Notes: a model not told the origin generated them from the sequence alone. A stretch of DNA of 62,746 bases from Tepidicella xavieri (GCF_004363315.1 NZ_SNYL01000014.1:1-62746), one strand, 5' to 3'; shown: positions 37,297 through 45,136, numbered from the stretch's first letter. Numbers and translations are program-made.

Positions 37297-38733
37297 TCAT
37301 TGCTGGCTGCCCAGACCGCGCAGCAGGTTGATGTCGATGAAGCTCTCGAAGCTGATGCGCTCGGCGGGCGTGGGCGGCATGAAGGTGATGTCGAAGGTCA
37401 GATGCCCCAGCGCGATCTCGGTGGGCGGGTTCTTGGCCGGGTCGTAGGTGCAGCTGCCATCGATCAGCGCGCCGCGCGCGATCAGTGTGCGCATGAAGGC
37501 GTTGACGCTCTCCTTGATGGCATCGATGAGGCCATTGTCGATGGGGCAGTCGATGAACTGGAGCATCGAGTACTCCACGCTCTCGTGCAGCACGTCGGCG
37601 GTGCGGCGCACGTTGATGAAGTTGCGCGGATGCGTCATCGACGGCCAGGCCGCGGAGCGGTTGCCCCAGGCGCGGTAGCCGGTGCCAAAGCTGTTAAACA
37701 CCGTGACGATGCCGTTCTCATTCAGCAGGTTGGCCTCGGACTGCGGGTCATTGATGCGCGCGGTGATCGGGCGCTCGGTGCCGGTGATGCCCATGATCTC
37801 GGTGTTCGACGGGCTCCACCAGTAGCCGTTTTCCGTGTCCTTGCGGCAGATCACGCCAGCCAGACGCGCGGCCATGCCCTCCAGCCGCTCGCTGCCCGTG
37901 GCCTGATCGAACACCTTGAGGTGCGGGTAGCACAGGATGGCGCGCTCGGAGCTGGTGTTGAAGTTGATGCCGCCCGACGGGCCGCGCCCCTCCACCGCCT
38001 GCTGCACGGTCACGCCGATGGGCGCGTCGATGAGGGCCATCGCGCGCAGCTTGTGCGCCATGCTGATGAGCTCGGCGGAGACGCTGGCGAGCGTGCCGTA
38101 GACCGGCGCGACGAGCAGCTTGGCGTTGAAGCCGAAGCGGTTGTAGGTGTCATCCAGCGCCTTGAGGCCGGTGCGGCTGCCTGCGGCGTTCACCGTGCCG
38201 ATGATGTCGGAGGCGGTGACAAGCTGTGGGTCGAGGTATTGATAGTCCACCTTGAGCGAGGCGCCAGAGGCGATGGCCCCGCCCGGCTTGCGCGTGATGG
38301 TGCCGGTGGTGGCGTCGAGCGTGTAGTCGGTATCGAGCACGTAAGTGGTCGTGCCGGCGTCGTTCTTCACCACCACCGACGACACGTAGGGGTGGGCGAG
38401 CTTGGCGCTGTCGGTCACGGTGGAGAGCGTCACCGCCTCGGCGGTGACGGCGCTCTTGTGCGTGGCCGGGTTGAGCACATTGACCACGATCACGGTGCCC
38501 GCGCCCTGATCGAAGATGGCGTCCAGCGCGGCAGGGATGGTGAAGTCGCGGCTGATGGCCACATCGCCGAAGGCGGCGGCGTCGCGCTCGGAGAGCACGA
38601 TGGTCGGCTCATTGACCGCGCCGGTCGGGGCGGTGCCGATCAGGCCGACCACGGCCGTTTTGACCTGGCGGATGGGGCGCGGGCCTTTGAGGACTTCGAT
38701 GGTCTCGACGCCGTGCAAAAAATTGGCTGGCAT
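37297..38733 (-). CDS. Tail sheath protein (P2 FI-like)
   Basis: 478-residue contractile sheath. Conserved points: FLHGVETIEVLKGPRPIRQVK, VVGLIGTAP, YPHLKVFD, PITARINDPQSEANLLNENG and GYRAWGNRSAAWPS, then FINVRRTADVLHESVEYS. Full length for the family. The preceding small gene ends 2 bp away. Confidence 0.95.
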   Translation of the reverse strand: MPANFLHGVETIEVLKGPRPIRQVKTAVVGLIGTAPTGAVNEPTIVLSERDAAAFGDVAISRDFTIPAALDAIFDQGAGTVIVVNVLNPATHKSAVTAEAVTLSTVTDSAKLAHPYVSSVVVKNDAGTTTYVLDTDYTLDATTGTITRKPGGAIASGASLKVDYQYLDPQLVTASDIIGTVNAAGSRTGLKALDDTYNRFGFNAKLLVAPVYGTLASVSAELISMAHKLRAMALIDAPIGVTVQQAVEGRGPSGGINFNTSSERAILCYPHLKVFDQATGSERLEGMAARLAGVICRKDTENGYWWSPSNTEIMGITGTERPITARINDPQSEANLLNENGIVTVFNSFGTGYRAWGNRSAAWPSMTHPRNFINVRRTADVLHESVEYSMLQFIDCPIDNGLIDAIKESVNAFMRTLIARGALIDGSCTYDPAKNPPTEIALGHLTFDITFMPPTPAERISFESFIDINLLRGLGSQQ

Positions 38734-38735
38734 GG

Positions 38736-38978
38736 TCAGTCTCCTTGTTCAAAGCGATCGATGCCGCGCGCGGTGATGTGCACGGCGGTGCCGCGGTAGG
38801 CAGCGCAGCCCGCCTCGATCAGATAGTCGAGCGCGAAGCGCGCCTCGGCTTCCGCTTGCCCGGCCTGGGCCGTCAGGTCGCGCGCATAGACGATGCGCCC
38901 CTCGGCGCGCGCGGCGTACAGCTCGCCCAGCATGGCGCGGCGGATGGCGCGCTGGCGCGAGACGAAATCCGGGCTCAT
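38736..38978 (-). CDS. Small winged-helix-like phage protein
   Basis: 80 residues: SRQRAIRRAMLGELYAARAE, AEARFALDYLIEAGCAAYRG and a C-terminal THITARGIDRFE-like pattern suggest a winged-helix or similar small fold. It lies in the head-tail connector region, so a structural rather than regulatory role is possible. AAGGAGG precedes ATG 38978. Confidence 0.6.
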   Translation of the reverse strand: MSPDFVSRQRAIRRAMLGELYAARAEGRIVYARDLTAQAGQAEAEARFALDYLIEAGCAAYRGTAVHITARGIDRFEQGD

Positions 38979-39178
38979 GCCGCCTCCTTGTCCTTGGCGG
39001 CGCGCGCCGGGCGAGCGGGCGCGGCTGGTTGTTCGACCAAATGCCCCAGCGCCGCCAGGGTCTGCACCCAGTCGTTGTCTTCGGGCAGCTCGACGGTCTG
39101 GCCGGGATAGAGCACCACGTCGCGCCCGTCGGGCAGGGTGGCGGCGCTCATCGGGCCGCTGTAGCGGTAGGTTTTCAT
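38975..39178 (-). CDS. Small head-tail connector-region protein (Mu gp38-like position)
   Basis: 67 residues; MKTYRYSGPMSAATLPDG, VVLYPGQTVELPEDNDWV, and an Ala/Lys tail. Small beta proteins like this occur between gp37 and sheath genes in Mu-like phages. Overlaps both neighbours by ATGA. Confidence 0.6.
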   Translation of the reverse strand: MKTYRYSGPMSAATLPDGRDVVLYPGQTVELPEDNDWVQTLAALGHLVEQPAAPARPARAAKDKEAA

Positions 39179-39657
39179 GGCGGGGCCTCCTGTTCAAAGC
39201 CATAGTCGGCCGTCACGCGCGCCAGACGCGGCACGGCGGATAGATCGCGATCCTCGATGGCCAGCGTCTCGGCCTCGAAGACGAGCTCATACGTCCAGAT
39301 GCCCGCCTCCTCGCTCACGAAGCGGTCGGAGACGAGCCGCATGCGTCCGCAGTTCGTCGCGCGCAATCCGAGCAAGGCGTCCGCCGCGGCATCCACCAGC
39401 GGCACCGCGCCATAGGCGTCATGCAGCGCGCGTGCGACGACGTAGACGTGCACGCGCAAGACGCGCTCCTGCACCACCAGGTCGGCGTCGCGCGCATCGC
39501 CGTAGCGGCTGCCGCCGTAGGCCACCAGCAGCGCCGCGCGCGGGTGATTGAGCCGCCAGGCTTGCGGCCGCTCCGGCGTGAGCGCCACCTCCACCTCGGG
39601 GATGGCGGCGCGCAGCCGCTCGGCCACGTCCTTGAGCACGGCGCGGGTGTCGATCAT
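39175..39657 (-). CDS. Mu gp37-like tail terminator-type protein (DUF1834)
   Basis: 160 residues. DVAERLRAAIPEVEVALTPE, ALLVAYGGSRYGDARDAD and VHVYVVARALHDAYGAVPLV fit gp37/DUF1834, thought to complete the tail end that joins the head. Overlaps gp36-like by ATGA. Confidence 0.78.
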   Translation of the reverse strand: MIDTRAVLKDVAERLRAAIPEVEVALTPERPQAWRLNHPRAALLVAYGGSRYGDARDADLVVQERVLRVHVYVVARALHDAYGAVPLVDAAADALLGLRATNCGRMRLVSDRFVSEEAGIWTYELVFEAETLAIEDRDLSAVPRLARVTADYGFEQEAPP

Positions 39658-40070
39658 GCGAGCATCCCCCAGTCACGCGCGCGGCTGCCGGGCACCACCT
39701 CCAGCGTGCCAGACGGGTGGCCAGCGGCGCCGATGCGTAGCCGCCCGGCAGCGATGGCATCCAGCATCTTCTGCGCCGCCTCCATCTCGCGCCGGATCGC
39801 CTCCGGATAATCCATGCCCTCGGGGCGGCGCGCGTAGAGCCAGCCGCGCGCCAGCTGCACCGCAAGATGCCGGATCACCGCCGGCGGCGGGTCGGGCAGC
39901 GTCGCGCCAGCCGAAGCCAGCGCCGCATCGATGCGTGCATCGGCGTGCGCCAGCGCCGCATCGACGATGGCGGCATCGGGAGCGGTCGCCATCGGGTCGT
40001 CGCTCGCCAGCCGGGTGAGCACATCCGGCGGCATGGCCTGGGCCAGATCGGTCAGCGCGGCGTATCTCAT
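39654..40070 (-). CDS. Mu gp36-like connector protein (DUF1320)
   Basis: 138 residues from ATG 40070: MRYAALTDLAQAMPPDVLTR, DAALAHADARIDAALASAG, YARRPEGMDYPEAIRREMEA. This is the DUF1320 pattern of Mu gp36, a head completion protein. GGAGG precedes it. An 87-bp gap upstream (40071-40157) holds ACGGG-N8-CCCGT dyad sequence but no convincing terminator. Confidence 0.82.
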   Translation of the reverse strand: MRYAALTDLAQAMPPDVLTRLASDDPMATAPDAAIVDAALAHADARIDAALASAGATLPDPPPAVIRHLAVQLARGWLYARRPEGMDYPEAIRREMEAAQKMLDAIAAGRLRIGAAGHPSGTLEVVPGSRARDWGMLA

Positions 40071-40157
40071 CCGGCCAGCCTCCATCTAACCCCATCAAAC
40101 GGGTTTTTAGGCCCGTGGAGCGATTTTTTGGGGATGGGTGATACCACCATAGCCACC

Positions 40158-40418
40158 TCAGCCGTTCGAGGCCTCAGCGCCGTTTTTGCGCCGGGTGCGT
40201 GCAGCAGCGGGCGGCGGCGCGGGTTTTGCGGCGGGCGCGCCCGCATCGGCTGCCCCGTCCGCCTCGGCCACCAGCAGCGCCGGGTCGGCGCGCAGCGCCT
40301 CGGCCTGCGCGGGCGTGACCTCCACTTCGAGCGGCTCGCGCCCGAAGGGGCCCAGCCCCGCGCGGTAGCGCCGCGCGTCGCCGTGGGCGGGCCGGGTGCG
40401 GACGATGAGGCGGATCAC
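40158..40418 (-). CDS. Small protein after the capsid gene (Mu gp35 position)
   Basis: 86 residues from GTG 40418. N-terminal VRTRPAHGDARRYRAGLGPF, a VEVTPAQAEALRADPALLVA segment, then an Ala/Pro/Arg tail. Proteins of this kind (HI1506/gp35-type) follow the Mu major head gene; function unknown. Confidence 0.65.
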   Translation of the reverse strand: MIRLIVRTRPAHGDARRYRAGLGPFGREPLEVEVTPAQAEALRADPALLVAEADGAADAGAPAAKPAPPPAAARTRRKNGAEASNG

Positions 40419-40432
40419 GGCATCACCTCACA

Positions 40433-41338
40433 TCAGGCCAGCCACGGCGAGACGATCACCTCGACCGCCTTGTAGTTGGGGTTGCTCACCCCGCCCGTGG
40501 TCAGTTGCGCCTCGATCAGCGCCATGGCATCGGCGCGCAAGCTGGGCGGCACCACCAGGGTGGTGGGCTTGACGCCCAGCGGGCGGCCGCCGTCGGCCTT
40601 GGCCTGCATCATCGCCGCCATCGCGGCGTTGAAGTTGGCGGCATCCAGCGCGGCCTTGCTCTTGTAGGCCAGCTGCCAGAAGCCGAAGCCCGCGTTGCAG
40701 CGGTAGCGCACGCCGTAGCGGTAGGCGTCCGACATGAACACCATCTCATCCTGCGTGCTGGTCAGCGCATCGAGCTCCGGCGTGGTGCGCTCCTGGAAGA
40801 TGAGCGGCTTGAGCGCGCGGCTGGTGTCGAGCAGATACCAGGCCGGGCCGGTGCCGGCTTGCAGGTTGGAGACGAGCGTCGCCGTGCCGGTGCCGTCCAC
40901 GTTCGGGTAGACCGGGTGGTCGGTGTCGAAGAAGTTCTGCTCGTCGTAGCAGGTCGTGTTCTCGCCGGCGGCCAGCAGGCCGAAGACCAGCTGGTCGGCG
41001 TGAGCCTTGGCAGCGCGGCCCATCTCAGAAAACAGCGGGGTATAGACGCCCACGTTGTCGTCTTCGATGTCGGTGCGCTTAACCGCCACCGTGCCCTCGT
41101 AGAGCTTGTTCTGGACCTGGTAGGCCTGCGCCGCCATGTCCTTGAGCACGCGGTCGCCCACCCACTCGCGCAGGGCCGGGAACTGGCCCAGCCAGCCGTA
41201 GGTGTTGCTGGCGGAAGAGGACGGCACGCGGGTGGCGACCTTCTCCCAGTCGGTGGGGGTGGCGGCGAGCGCGTCCTGGAAGGCTTTCGAGAAGCCGGTG
41301 CGCAGGCCGGACAGCAGGGCGGGGGTGATGATGGCCAT
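40433..41338 (-). CDS. Major capsid protein (Mu gpT-like)
   Basis: 301 residues. It opens ITPALLSGLRTGFSKAFQDA and has WLGQFPALREWVGDRVLKD, FFDTDHPVYPNVDG and TTLVVPPSLRADAMALIEAQ, all characteristic of Mu-like gpT heads (HK97 fold). It is 3 bp after the protease/scaffold stop. Confidence 0.94.
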   Translation of the reverse strand: MAIITPALLSGLRTGFSKAFQDALAATPTDWEKVATRVPSSSASNTYGWLGQFPALREWVGDRVLKDMAAQAYQVQNKLYEGTVAVKRTDIEDDNVGVYTPLFSEMGRAAKAHADQLVFGLLAAGENTTCYDEQNFFDTDHPVYPNVDGTGTATLVSNLQAGTGPAWYLLDTSRALKPLIFQERTTPELDALTSTQDEMVFMSDAYRYGVRYRCNAGFGFWQLAYKSKAALDAANFNAAMAAMMQAKADGGRPLGVKPTTLVVPPSLRADAMALIEAQLTTGGVSNPNYKAVEVIVSPWLA

Positions 41339-41341
41339 GTC

Positions 41342-41818
41342 TTACTCCTTGTTGAGCGATTCGAGCTTGCGCTTGTGGGCGATGAAGTCGTCCTCGGTCA
41401 GCCCGAGCTGGGCGCAGACGTAGCGCTCCTCCTCGGTCAGCACCTCGGGCGTCTTGGCCGCGTGCGCGTCGGACTGGGCGCTGACGATGACCGGGGCGGC
41501 TGCGGCCCAGGCGGCAAAGCCCTCGGGGTCGTGGCTGGCGTAGCCCATGGCCCAGTCTTTGAGCGCCGGGGCGAGCTTGCCGGCGCGCATGGCTTCAGAC
41601 ACGGCGGCCTCGGCCTTTTGCCGGGCCACCTCGGCTTGCAGACGGGCCAGCTCGTCGGCCACGGCCTTGTGCTGGCTCATCGGCACCCACTCGGCGGGAT
41701 CGGGGGAGTCTGCGCGGCGGCGCAGGCTGGCCGCATGGGCCACGAGCTGCGCGGCGTCGGCGTCGGCAGGCGCGCCCAGGGCCTCGGCGATGGGCGCAAG
41801 ATCGATCGGATCGGACAT
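41342..41818 (-). CDS. Nested scaffold protein (Mu gpZ-like), internal start
   Basis: In-frame ATG 41818 is preceded by AAGGAGA with a 4-nt gap, a much better ribosome site than that of the full protease. The 158-residue product (MSDPIDLAPIAEALG onward) holds the coiled scaffold part (MSQHKAVADELARLQAEVAR). In Mu, the scaffold Z is encoded exactly this way inside I. The internal initiation is inferred from the ribosome site and the Mu precedent. Confidence 0.7.
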   Translation of the reverse strand: MSDPIDLAPIAEALGAPADADAAQLVAHAASLRRRADSPDPAEWVPMSQHKAVADELARLQAEVARQKAEAAVSEAMRAGKLAPALKDWAMGYASHDPEGFAAWAAAAPVIVSAQSDAHAAKTPEVLTEEERYVCAQLGLTEDDFIAHKRKLESLNKE

Positions 41819-42322
41819 GGCGTCTCCTTGTCGGTTGGCAACCGGATTGAGGTCGAGATTCGGGTAGTGCACCAGCCCCGCCCCGGCCAGAGCCACCACG
41901 CGGCCCTGTTTGTGGCGGAACACCGGGGAGAGGAAGCGGTACTCGCGCGCGGCGATCAGCTCGGCGGCGCGCGGCGTCCACTGCACACGAGCCCACAGCG
42001 CGCCATCGCGCACCTCGAGTTCCTTGATCCAGCCGGCGGCGGGCACCGGCCCGGCCTTGGCCTCGGCCTCCAGGCTCTGGTGCTCGTAGTCGATGGGCAG
42101 GTCGATGCCGCCCGCGGCAAAGGCCTTGAGCACCGCCTCGGCATCGAGCCGGTACGGCCCGCGCCCGTCCCGCCCGGAAAAATCCCCCGCCGGAATGAGC
42201 TCGACCCACTCCGGCGGGGCGTCGGCGGCCACTGAAGGGCTGGAGGCATGAATCGACATCAGCGCGCCGCCGGCCGACAGCTCGGCGGCGGGGTGCGCGG
42301 GCGATGTGCGTGGGGTCTGCAT
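41342..42322 (-). CDS. Capsid maturation protease/scaffold (Mu gpI-like)
   Basis: 326 residues from ATG 42322 (MQTPRTSPAH); MSIHASS at 42260 is another start. The N-terminal domain is the Mu I protease: WVELIPAGDFSGRDGRGPYR, DLPIDYEHQSLEAEAK (catalytic-His type motif), AAGWIKELEVRDGALWARVQ, REYRFLSPVF. The C-terminal ~158 residues are a helical scaffold also made separately. First gene of the minus-strand capsid/tail operon. Confidence 0.9.
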   Translation of the reverse strand: MQTPRTSPAHPAAELSAGGALMSIHASSPSVAADAPPEWVELIPAGDFSGRDGRGPYRLDAEAVLKAFAAGGIDLPIDYEHQSLEAEAKAGPVPAAGWIKELEVRDGALWARVQWTPRAAELIAAREYRFLSPVFRHKQGRVVALAGAGLVHYPNLDLNPVANRQGDAMSDPIDLAPIAEALGAPADADAAQLVAHAASLRRRADSPDPAEWVPMSQHKAVADELARLQAEVARQKAEAAVSEAMRAGKLAPALKDWAMGYASHDPEGFAAWAAAAPVIVSAQSDAHAAKTPEVLTEEERYVCAQLGLTEDDFIAHKRKLESLNKE

Positions 42323-42361
42323 GGCCGCCAGTCTGCGCGGCCGCGCCGGCAGCGCCAACGC

Positions 42362-42381
42362 TGACAGGCTTCAGACTGTCA
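42362..42381. promoter_or_regulatory. Dyad between the divergent late operons
   Basis: TGACAG-GCTTCAGA-CTGTCA: perfect 6-bp arms with an 8-nt spacer, within the 89-bp gap between protease (42322) and lysozyme (42412) starts. It is well placed to be the binding site of a Mor/C-type dimer driving both late operons. No clear -10 boxes were identified. Confidence 0.4.
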
Positions 42382-42411
42382 CCGGAGCCGGTACTGGACG
42401 ACGATTGCGCC

Positions 42412-42894
42412 ATGCAGCGCACGCCTGCCATCCTCATCACCGTCTCGGCGCTCACCTTGGCCGGCATCGCCGGCTGGGAGGGCTACCGCCGCACGGCCTA
42501 CGACGATGGCGCGGGCGTGCAGACCGTGGGCTTTGGCTCCACCACCCACGAAGACGGCCGCCCGGTCAGGCCCGGCGACACCATGACGCCGGAGCGCGCC
42601 GTGCTGCGCCTGGCGCAGGATGCCAACCGCCTCTGGCGCGAGGCCGCCGCCTGCATCGGCGACGTGCCGCTGGCCGCCCACGAGGCGGCCGCCTTTCAGT
42701 CGCTGATCTACAACATCGGCCCGGCGGCGTTTTGCCGCAGCACGCTGGTGAAGAAACTCAAGCAGACCCCGCCGGACTACGCGGGCGCATGCAAGGAAAT
42801 CCTGCGCTGGACGCGCGCGGGCGGCCGCGAGCTGCCCGGGCTGGTGCGTCGGCGCGAAGCCGAATACCGGCAGTGCACGGGAGAGACCCCATGA
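42412..42894 (+). CDS. SAR endolysin (GH24 lysozyme)
   Basis: 160-residue muramidase. The N-terminal ILITVSALTLAGIAGWEGY is a weakly hydrophobic signal-anchor-release segment rich in Ala/Gly/Thr. The catalytic E-x8-D-x5-T pattern is in WEGYRRTAYDDGAGVQTVGF followed by GST. AAFQSLIYNIG and FCRSTLVKKL are further GH24 marks. First gene of the plus-strand late block; the spanin genes follow. Confidence 0.93.
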   Translation: MQRTPAILITVSALTLAGIAGWEGYRRTAYDDGAGVQTVGFGSTTHEDGRPVRPGDTMTPERAVLRLAQDANRLWREAAACIGDVPLAAHEAAAFQSLIYNIGPAAFCRSTLVKKLKQTPPDYAGACKEILRWTRAGGRELPGLVRRREAEYRQCTGETP

Positions 42895-42974
42895 TCGGAC
42901 TGTGGATGCTGCTGCCCGCGCTGGCGTGGCGGCTGACGCTCGACGCTTGGCTACAGGGGCGCTGGATATGGTGA
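42891..42974 (+). CDS. Tiny membrane peptide between endolysin and spanin
   Basis: 27 residues, MIGLWMLLPALAWRLTLDAW plus LQGRWIW. ATG overlaps the lysozyme stop (ATGA) and its stop region overlaps the Rz-like ATG. Hydrophobic and amphipathic; it could be a small holin-like or leader peptide that couples translation. Weak evidence on its own. Confidence 0.4.
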   Translation: MIGLWMLLPALAWRLTLDAWLQGRWIW

Positions 42975-43489
42975 CCCCCTGGCCCATGCTCGCGGTGGCC
43001 GCTGTCTGCCTGGCCAGCGGTTTCGCAGGCGGCTACGCGCTCAAGGGCCGCCTGGCCGATGCCGAGATCGCCCGCCTTCAGGCCGCCCATGCCGCTGAAC
43101 GCCAGGCCGCCGCCGAGGAGGCGGCCCGGCGGCTGGCCGCCGCGCAGGACGCCGAGCGCGCCGCCGTGCACGCATTGCAGGCGACGAAAACCCGCCTCAC
43201 CGACACCCAACGCCGCCTCAAGGAGACCCTGTATGGATTGCCGACCGCTGACCGCTGCGGCCTGTCTGGCCCTGCTCGCGGGCTGCTCAACGCCGCCATC
43301 GCAGACGCCAGTGCCGTGCCCGCGCCCGCCGGCGAGCCTGCTCACACCGATGCCGCCGCTGCCGCCGATCCCGGCGCGACAGAGGCCGACATCGCCGGAT
43401 GGGCCGCAGACGCCATCGCCCTCTACGGCGAATGCCGCGCCCGCATCGACGCCATCCGCCAGTGGGACGAGGTGACGCATGGAAGGTGA
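42968..43489 (+). CDS. Rz-like inner-membrane spanin (i-spanin)
   Basis: 173 residues: one N-terminal membrane helix (PMLAVAAVCLASGFAGGYAL) and a long periplasmic coiled coil (ADAEIARLQAAHAAERQAAA onward). Spanins fuse inner and outer membranes in the last step of lysis. An o-spanin gene is nested inside it in another frame. Confidence 0.82.
   Translation: MVTPWPMLAVAAVCLASGFAGGYALKGRLADAEIARLQAAHAAERQAAAEEAARRLAAAQDAERAAVHALQATKTRLTDTQRRLKETLYGLPTADRCGLSGPARGLLNAAIADASAVPAPAGEPAHTDAAAAADPGATEADIAGWAADAIALYGECRARIDAIRQWDEVTHGR
43233..43475 (+). CDS. Nested Rz1-like outer-membrane spanin (o-spanin)
   Basis: Encoded entirely within the Rz-like gene in another frame. The 80 residues start MDCRPLTAAACLALLAGCST: a lipoprotein signal with LLAGC lipobox, followed by a Pro-rich stretch (PPSQTPVPCPRPPASLLTPM). 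AAGGAGA (43220-43226) precedes ATG 43233. Fully embedded Rz1 genes are known from lambda. Confidence 0.82.
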   Translation: MDCRPLTAAACLALLAGCSTPPSQTPVPCPRPPASLLTPMPPLPPIPARQRPTSPDGPQTPSPSTANAAPASTPSASGTR

Positions 43490-43802
43490 CATCCTCTCCG
43501 GCCTCATGCGCTGGCAGGTCTCGGTGTGGGCCATCGGCGCGCTGCTGGGCGCGGTGGCGCTGATGGCGCGCGGCTTTGCCAACCGGCTCATGCGCGAGAT
43601 CGACCAGCGGTTCGAGCGCCTGGAATCCATGGCCGCCGAGATCCGGCGCATCGATGCCGAGCTCACCGGCCTGCGCGCGGAACTCCCGCTGCACTACATC
43701 CGGCGCGAAGACCACATCCGCGACATGTCGGCCATCACCATCAAGCTCGACCGCATCCACGAAATGCTGCTCATGATCGTCAAGGAGACCCGCCATGGCT
43801 AA
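43479..43802 (+). CDS. DUF2730-like membrane/coiled-coil protein (Mu gp25-like)
   Basis: 107 residues with an N-terminal membrane segment (VSVWAIGALLGAVALMARGF) and a coiled coil (RFERLESMAAEIRRIDAEL). The size and place, just upstream of gp26-, DUF3486- and terminase-like genes, match Mu gp25. Could contribute to lysis or packaging; role unknown. It overlaps the Rz-like 3' end. Confidence 0.65.
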   Translation: MEGDILSGLMRWQVSVWAIGALLGAVALMARGFANRLMREIDQRFERLESMAAEIRRIDAELTGLRAELPLHYIRREDHIRDMSAITIKLDRIHEMLLMIVKETRHG

Positions 43803-44115
43803 TCCGCTCGGCCAGGCCATCGACATCGAGCGCGCCGAGCGCGAAACCCTGCGCTGGGTGCTGCTGACCGCCCTGTGGCACGCCCGCCCCTACGGCGCGC
43901 TGGAGACGCTGCTGGCCGCCTGCGCGCACGACATCCCCGTGCGCGCCAGCGCCGCCGACATCCGCCGCGAACTTGGGTGGCTCAAGGCCCACGGCCTGGT
44001 CACCATCGATGAGCGCGGCCCCGTGTGGTCCGCCGAGCTCACCGCGCACGGGATGGACGTGTACGAATACCGGGCGGATGCCCCCGCCGGCATCGCCCGC
44101 CCGCCGAGGTGGTAA
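43795..44115 (+). CDS. Winged-helix-like protein (Mu gp26 position)
   Basis: 106 residues: ETLRWVLLTALWHARPYG, ADIRRELGWLKAHGLVTIDE and GPVWSAELTAHGMDVYEYRA, a winged-helix pattern. Sits immediately before the DUF3486 small-terminase-like gene, as gp26 does in Mu-like phages. Confidence 0.7.
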   Translation: MANPLGQAIDIERAERETLRWVLLTALWHARPYGALETLLAACAHDIPVRASAADIRRELGWLKAHGLVTIDERGPVWSAELTAHGMDVYEYRADAPAGIARPPRW

Positions 44116-44152
44116 TCATGGTGCACCCCCACGCTCGCATGCGCTCGCTGCC

Positions 44153-44181
44153 CCCCGAGGGGGCGCATGCCTCCCTCGGGG
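44153..44181. repeat. GC-rich hairpin before the DUF3486 gene
   Basis: CCCCGAGGG (44153-44161) and CCCTCGGGG (44173-44181) are perfect inverted arms with an 11-nt loop. No T-run follows, so not a classical terminator. It lies just before the ribosome site GGGAGG of the next gene and could modulate its translation, or be a dispersed intergenic repeat. Confidence 0.6.
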
Positions 44182-44200
44182 CGGCCCGTCGGGAGGCATG

Positions 44201-44728
44201 ATGGCCCGCCGCAGCAAGGTCGATGCCCTGCCGCCCGAGGTACGCGCCTGGCTGGAAAAGACCCTGGCCGACCGCGCGCACCCCGGCTACGTGGCGCTTG
44301 CCGAGATGCTCAAGGCGCAGGGCTATGAGCTCTCGCACTCAGCCATCTGGCGCGCGGATCAGCGCATCCAGCGCACCATGAGCGCCATCAAAGCCAGCGC
44401 CGAAGCCGCCCGGCTCATCGCCGAAGCCGCGCCGGACGCCGCCGACGAACACTCCGCCGCGGTGATCCGCCTGGTGCAGTCGGCCCTGTTCGAGGCCATG
44501 CTCAAGGTGCGCGAGGCCGAAGACGCCGACCCGGCAGAGCAGGTCAAGCTCCTGTCGCAAGCCGCCCGCGCCGTGGCCGAGGCCAGCCGCGCCAGCATCG
44601 GGCAGAAGAAGTGGGCGGAGGAGGTCAAGACCAAGCTGGATGCCATCGAGCGCGAAGCCGGGCGCGCCGGCAAGACGCTGGACGCGGAGACGCTGCGCGT
44701 GGTCAAGGAGGGGTTGTATGGCGGGTGA
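44201..44728 (+). CDS. DUF3486 protein, probable small terminase (Mu gp27-like)
   Basis: 175 residues. MARRSKVDALPPEVRAWLEK, YELSHSAIWRADQRIQ (helix-turn-helix-like) and SRASIGQKKWAEEVKTKLDA match DUF3486. This family precedes the Mu-type large terminase and probably recognises phage ends for headful packaging. GGGAGG supports ATG 44201. Next on the plus strand comes the large terminase, separated by an antisense insertion. Confidence 0.85.
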   Translation: MARRSKVDALPPEVRAWLEKTLADRAHPGYVALAEMLKAQGYELSHSAIWRADQRIQRTMSAIKASAEAARLIAEAAPDAADEHSAAVIRLVQSALFEAMLKVREAEDADPAEQVKLLSQAARAVAEASRASIGQKKWAEEVKTKLDAIEREAGRAGKTLDAETLRVVKEGLYGG

Positions 44729-45136
44729 TCAGCGTTTTCTTCTCACCAGCTCGGCGGCCACGATCATGACCGGCAGGCTGATGAATGCCACCGACACCTG
44801 CCATGGCGCGCCGATGGCGACCGACCAGATGGCGGCACCCAGGCTGGCAGCCAGCGCCAGGAATCCAAGCACCATGCCGAGGAGGTTGTCGCGGGCGGTG
44901 ATGCGAACCGTTTCTTGCTTGGTATGCATGGAGGCGGCTTCGATGGCGTGGCGGTGGCGCTGCTCATCTTCCGCCATTTGCAAGATGCGGGCGGCGGCTC
45001 CGGGCACGATGCGCTCGAAACCCTCCAGGGCGGCAGGAGGCGGAACCGGCCCCAACCACTGCTGTGATGCCGCGACGACCCGGCTGTCAGCGGGTTCGGT
45101 GGGCTTCTTCAGTTTGGAATTTCTCGACTGCGACAC
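44729..45136 (-). CDS. DUF2335 membrane protein (moron)
   Basis: 135 residues from GTG 45136. The body fits DUF2335: WLGPVPPPAALEGFERIVPG, AARILQMAEDEQRHRHAIEA, then two membrane helices (LLGMVLGFLALAASLGAAIW and VAFISLPVMIVAAEL) and a basic tail. It is transcribed against the flanking packaging genes. Such independent cargo genes often act in the lysogen. Stops meet almost tail to tail with the DUF3486 gene. The start codon is uncertain. Confidence 0.78.
   Translation of the reverse strand: MSQSRNSKLKKPTEPADSRVVAASQQWLGPVPPPAALEGFERIVPGAAARILQMAEDEQRHRHAIEAASMHTKQETVRITARDNLLGMVLGFLALAASLGAAIWSVAIGAPWQVSVAFISLPVMIVAAELVRRKR

Noticed and set aside
40071-40157. Rho-independent terminator between gp35- and gp36-like genes
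   Set aside because: A short ACGGG/CCCGT dyad exists, but the T-run is on the wrong strand for the minus-strand operon.
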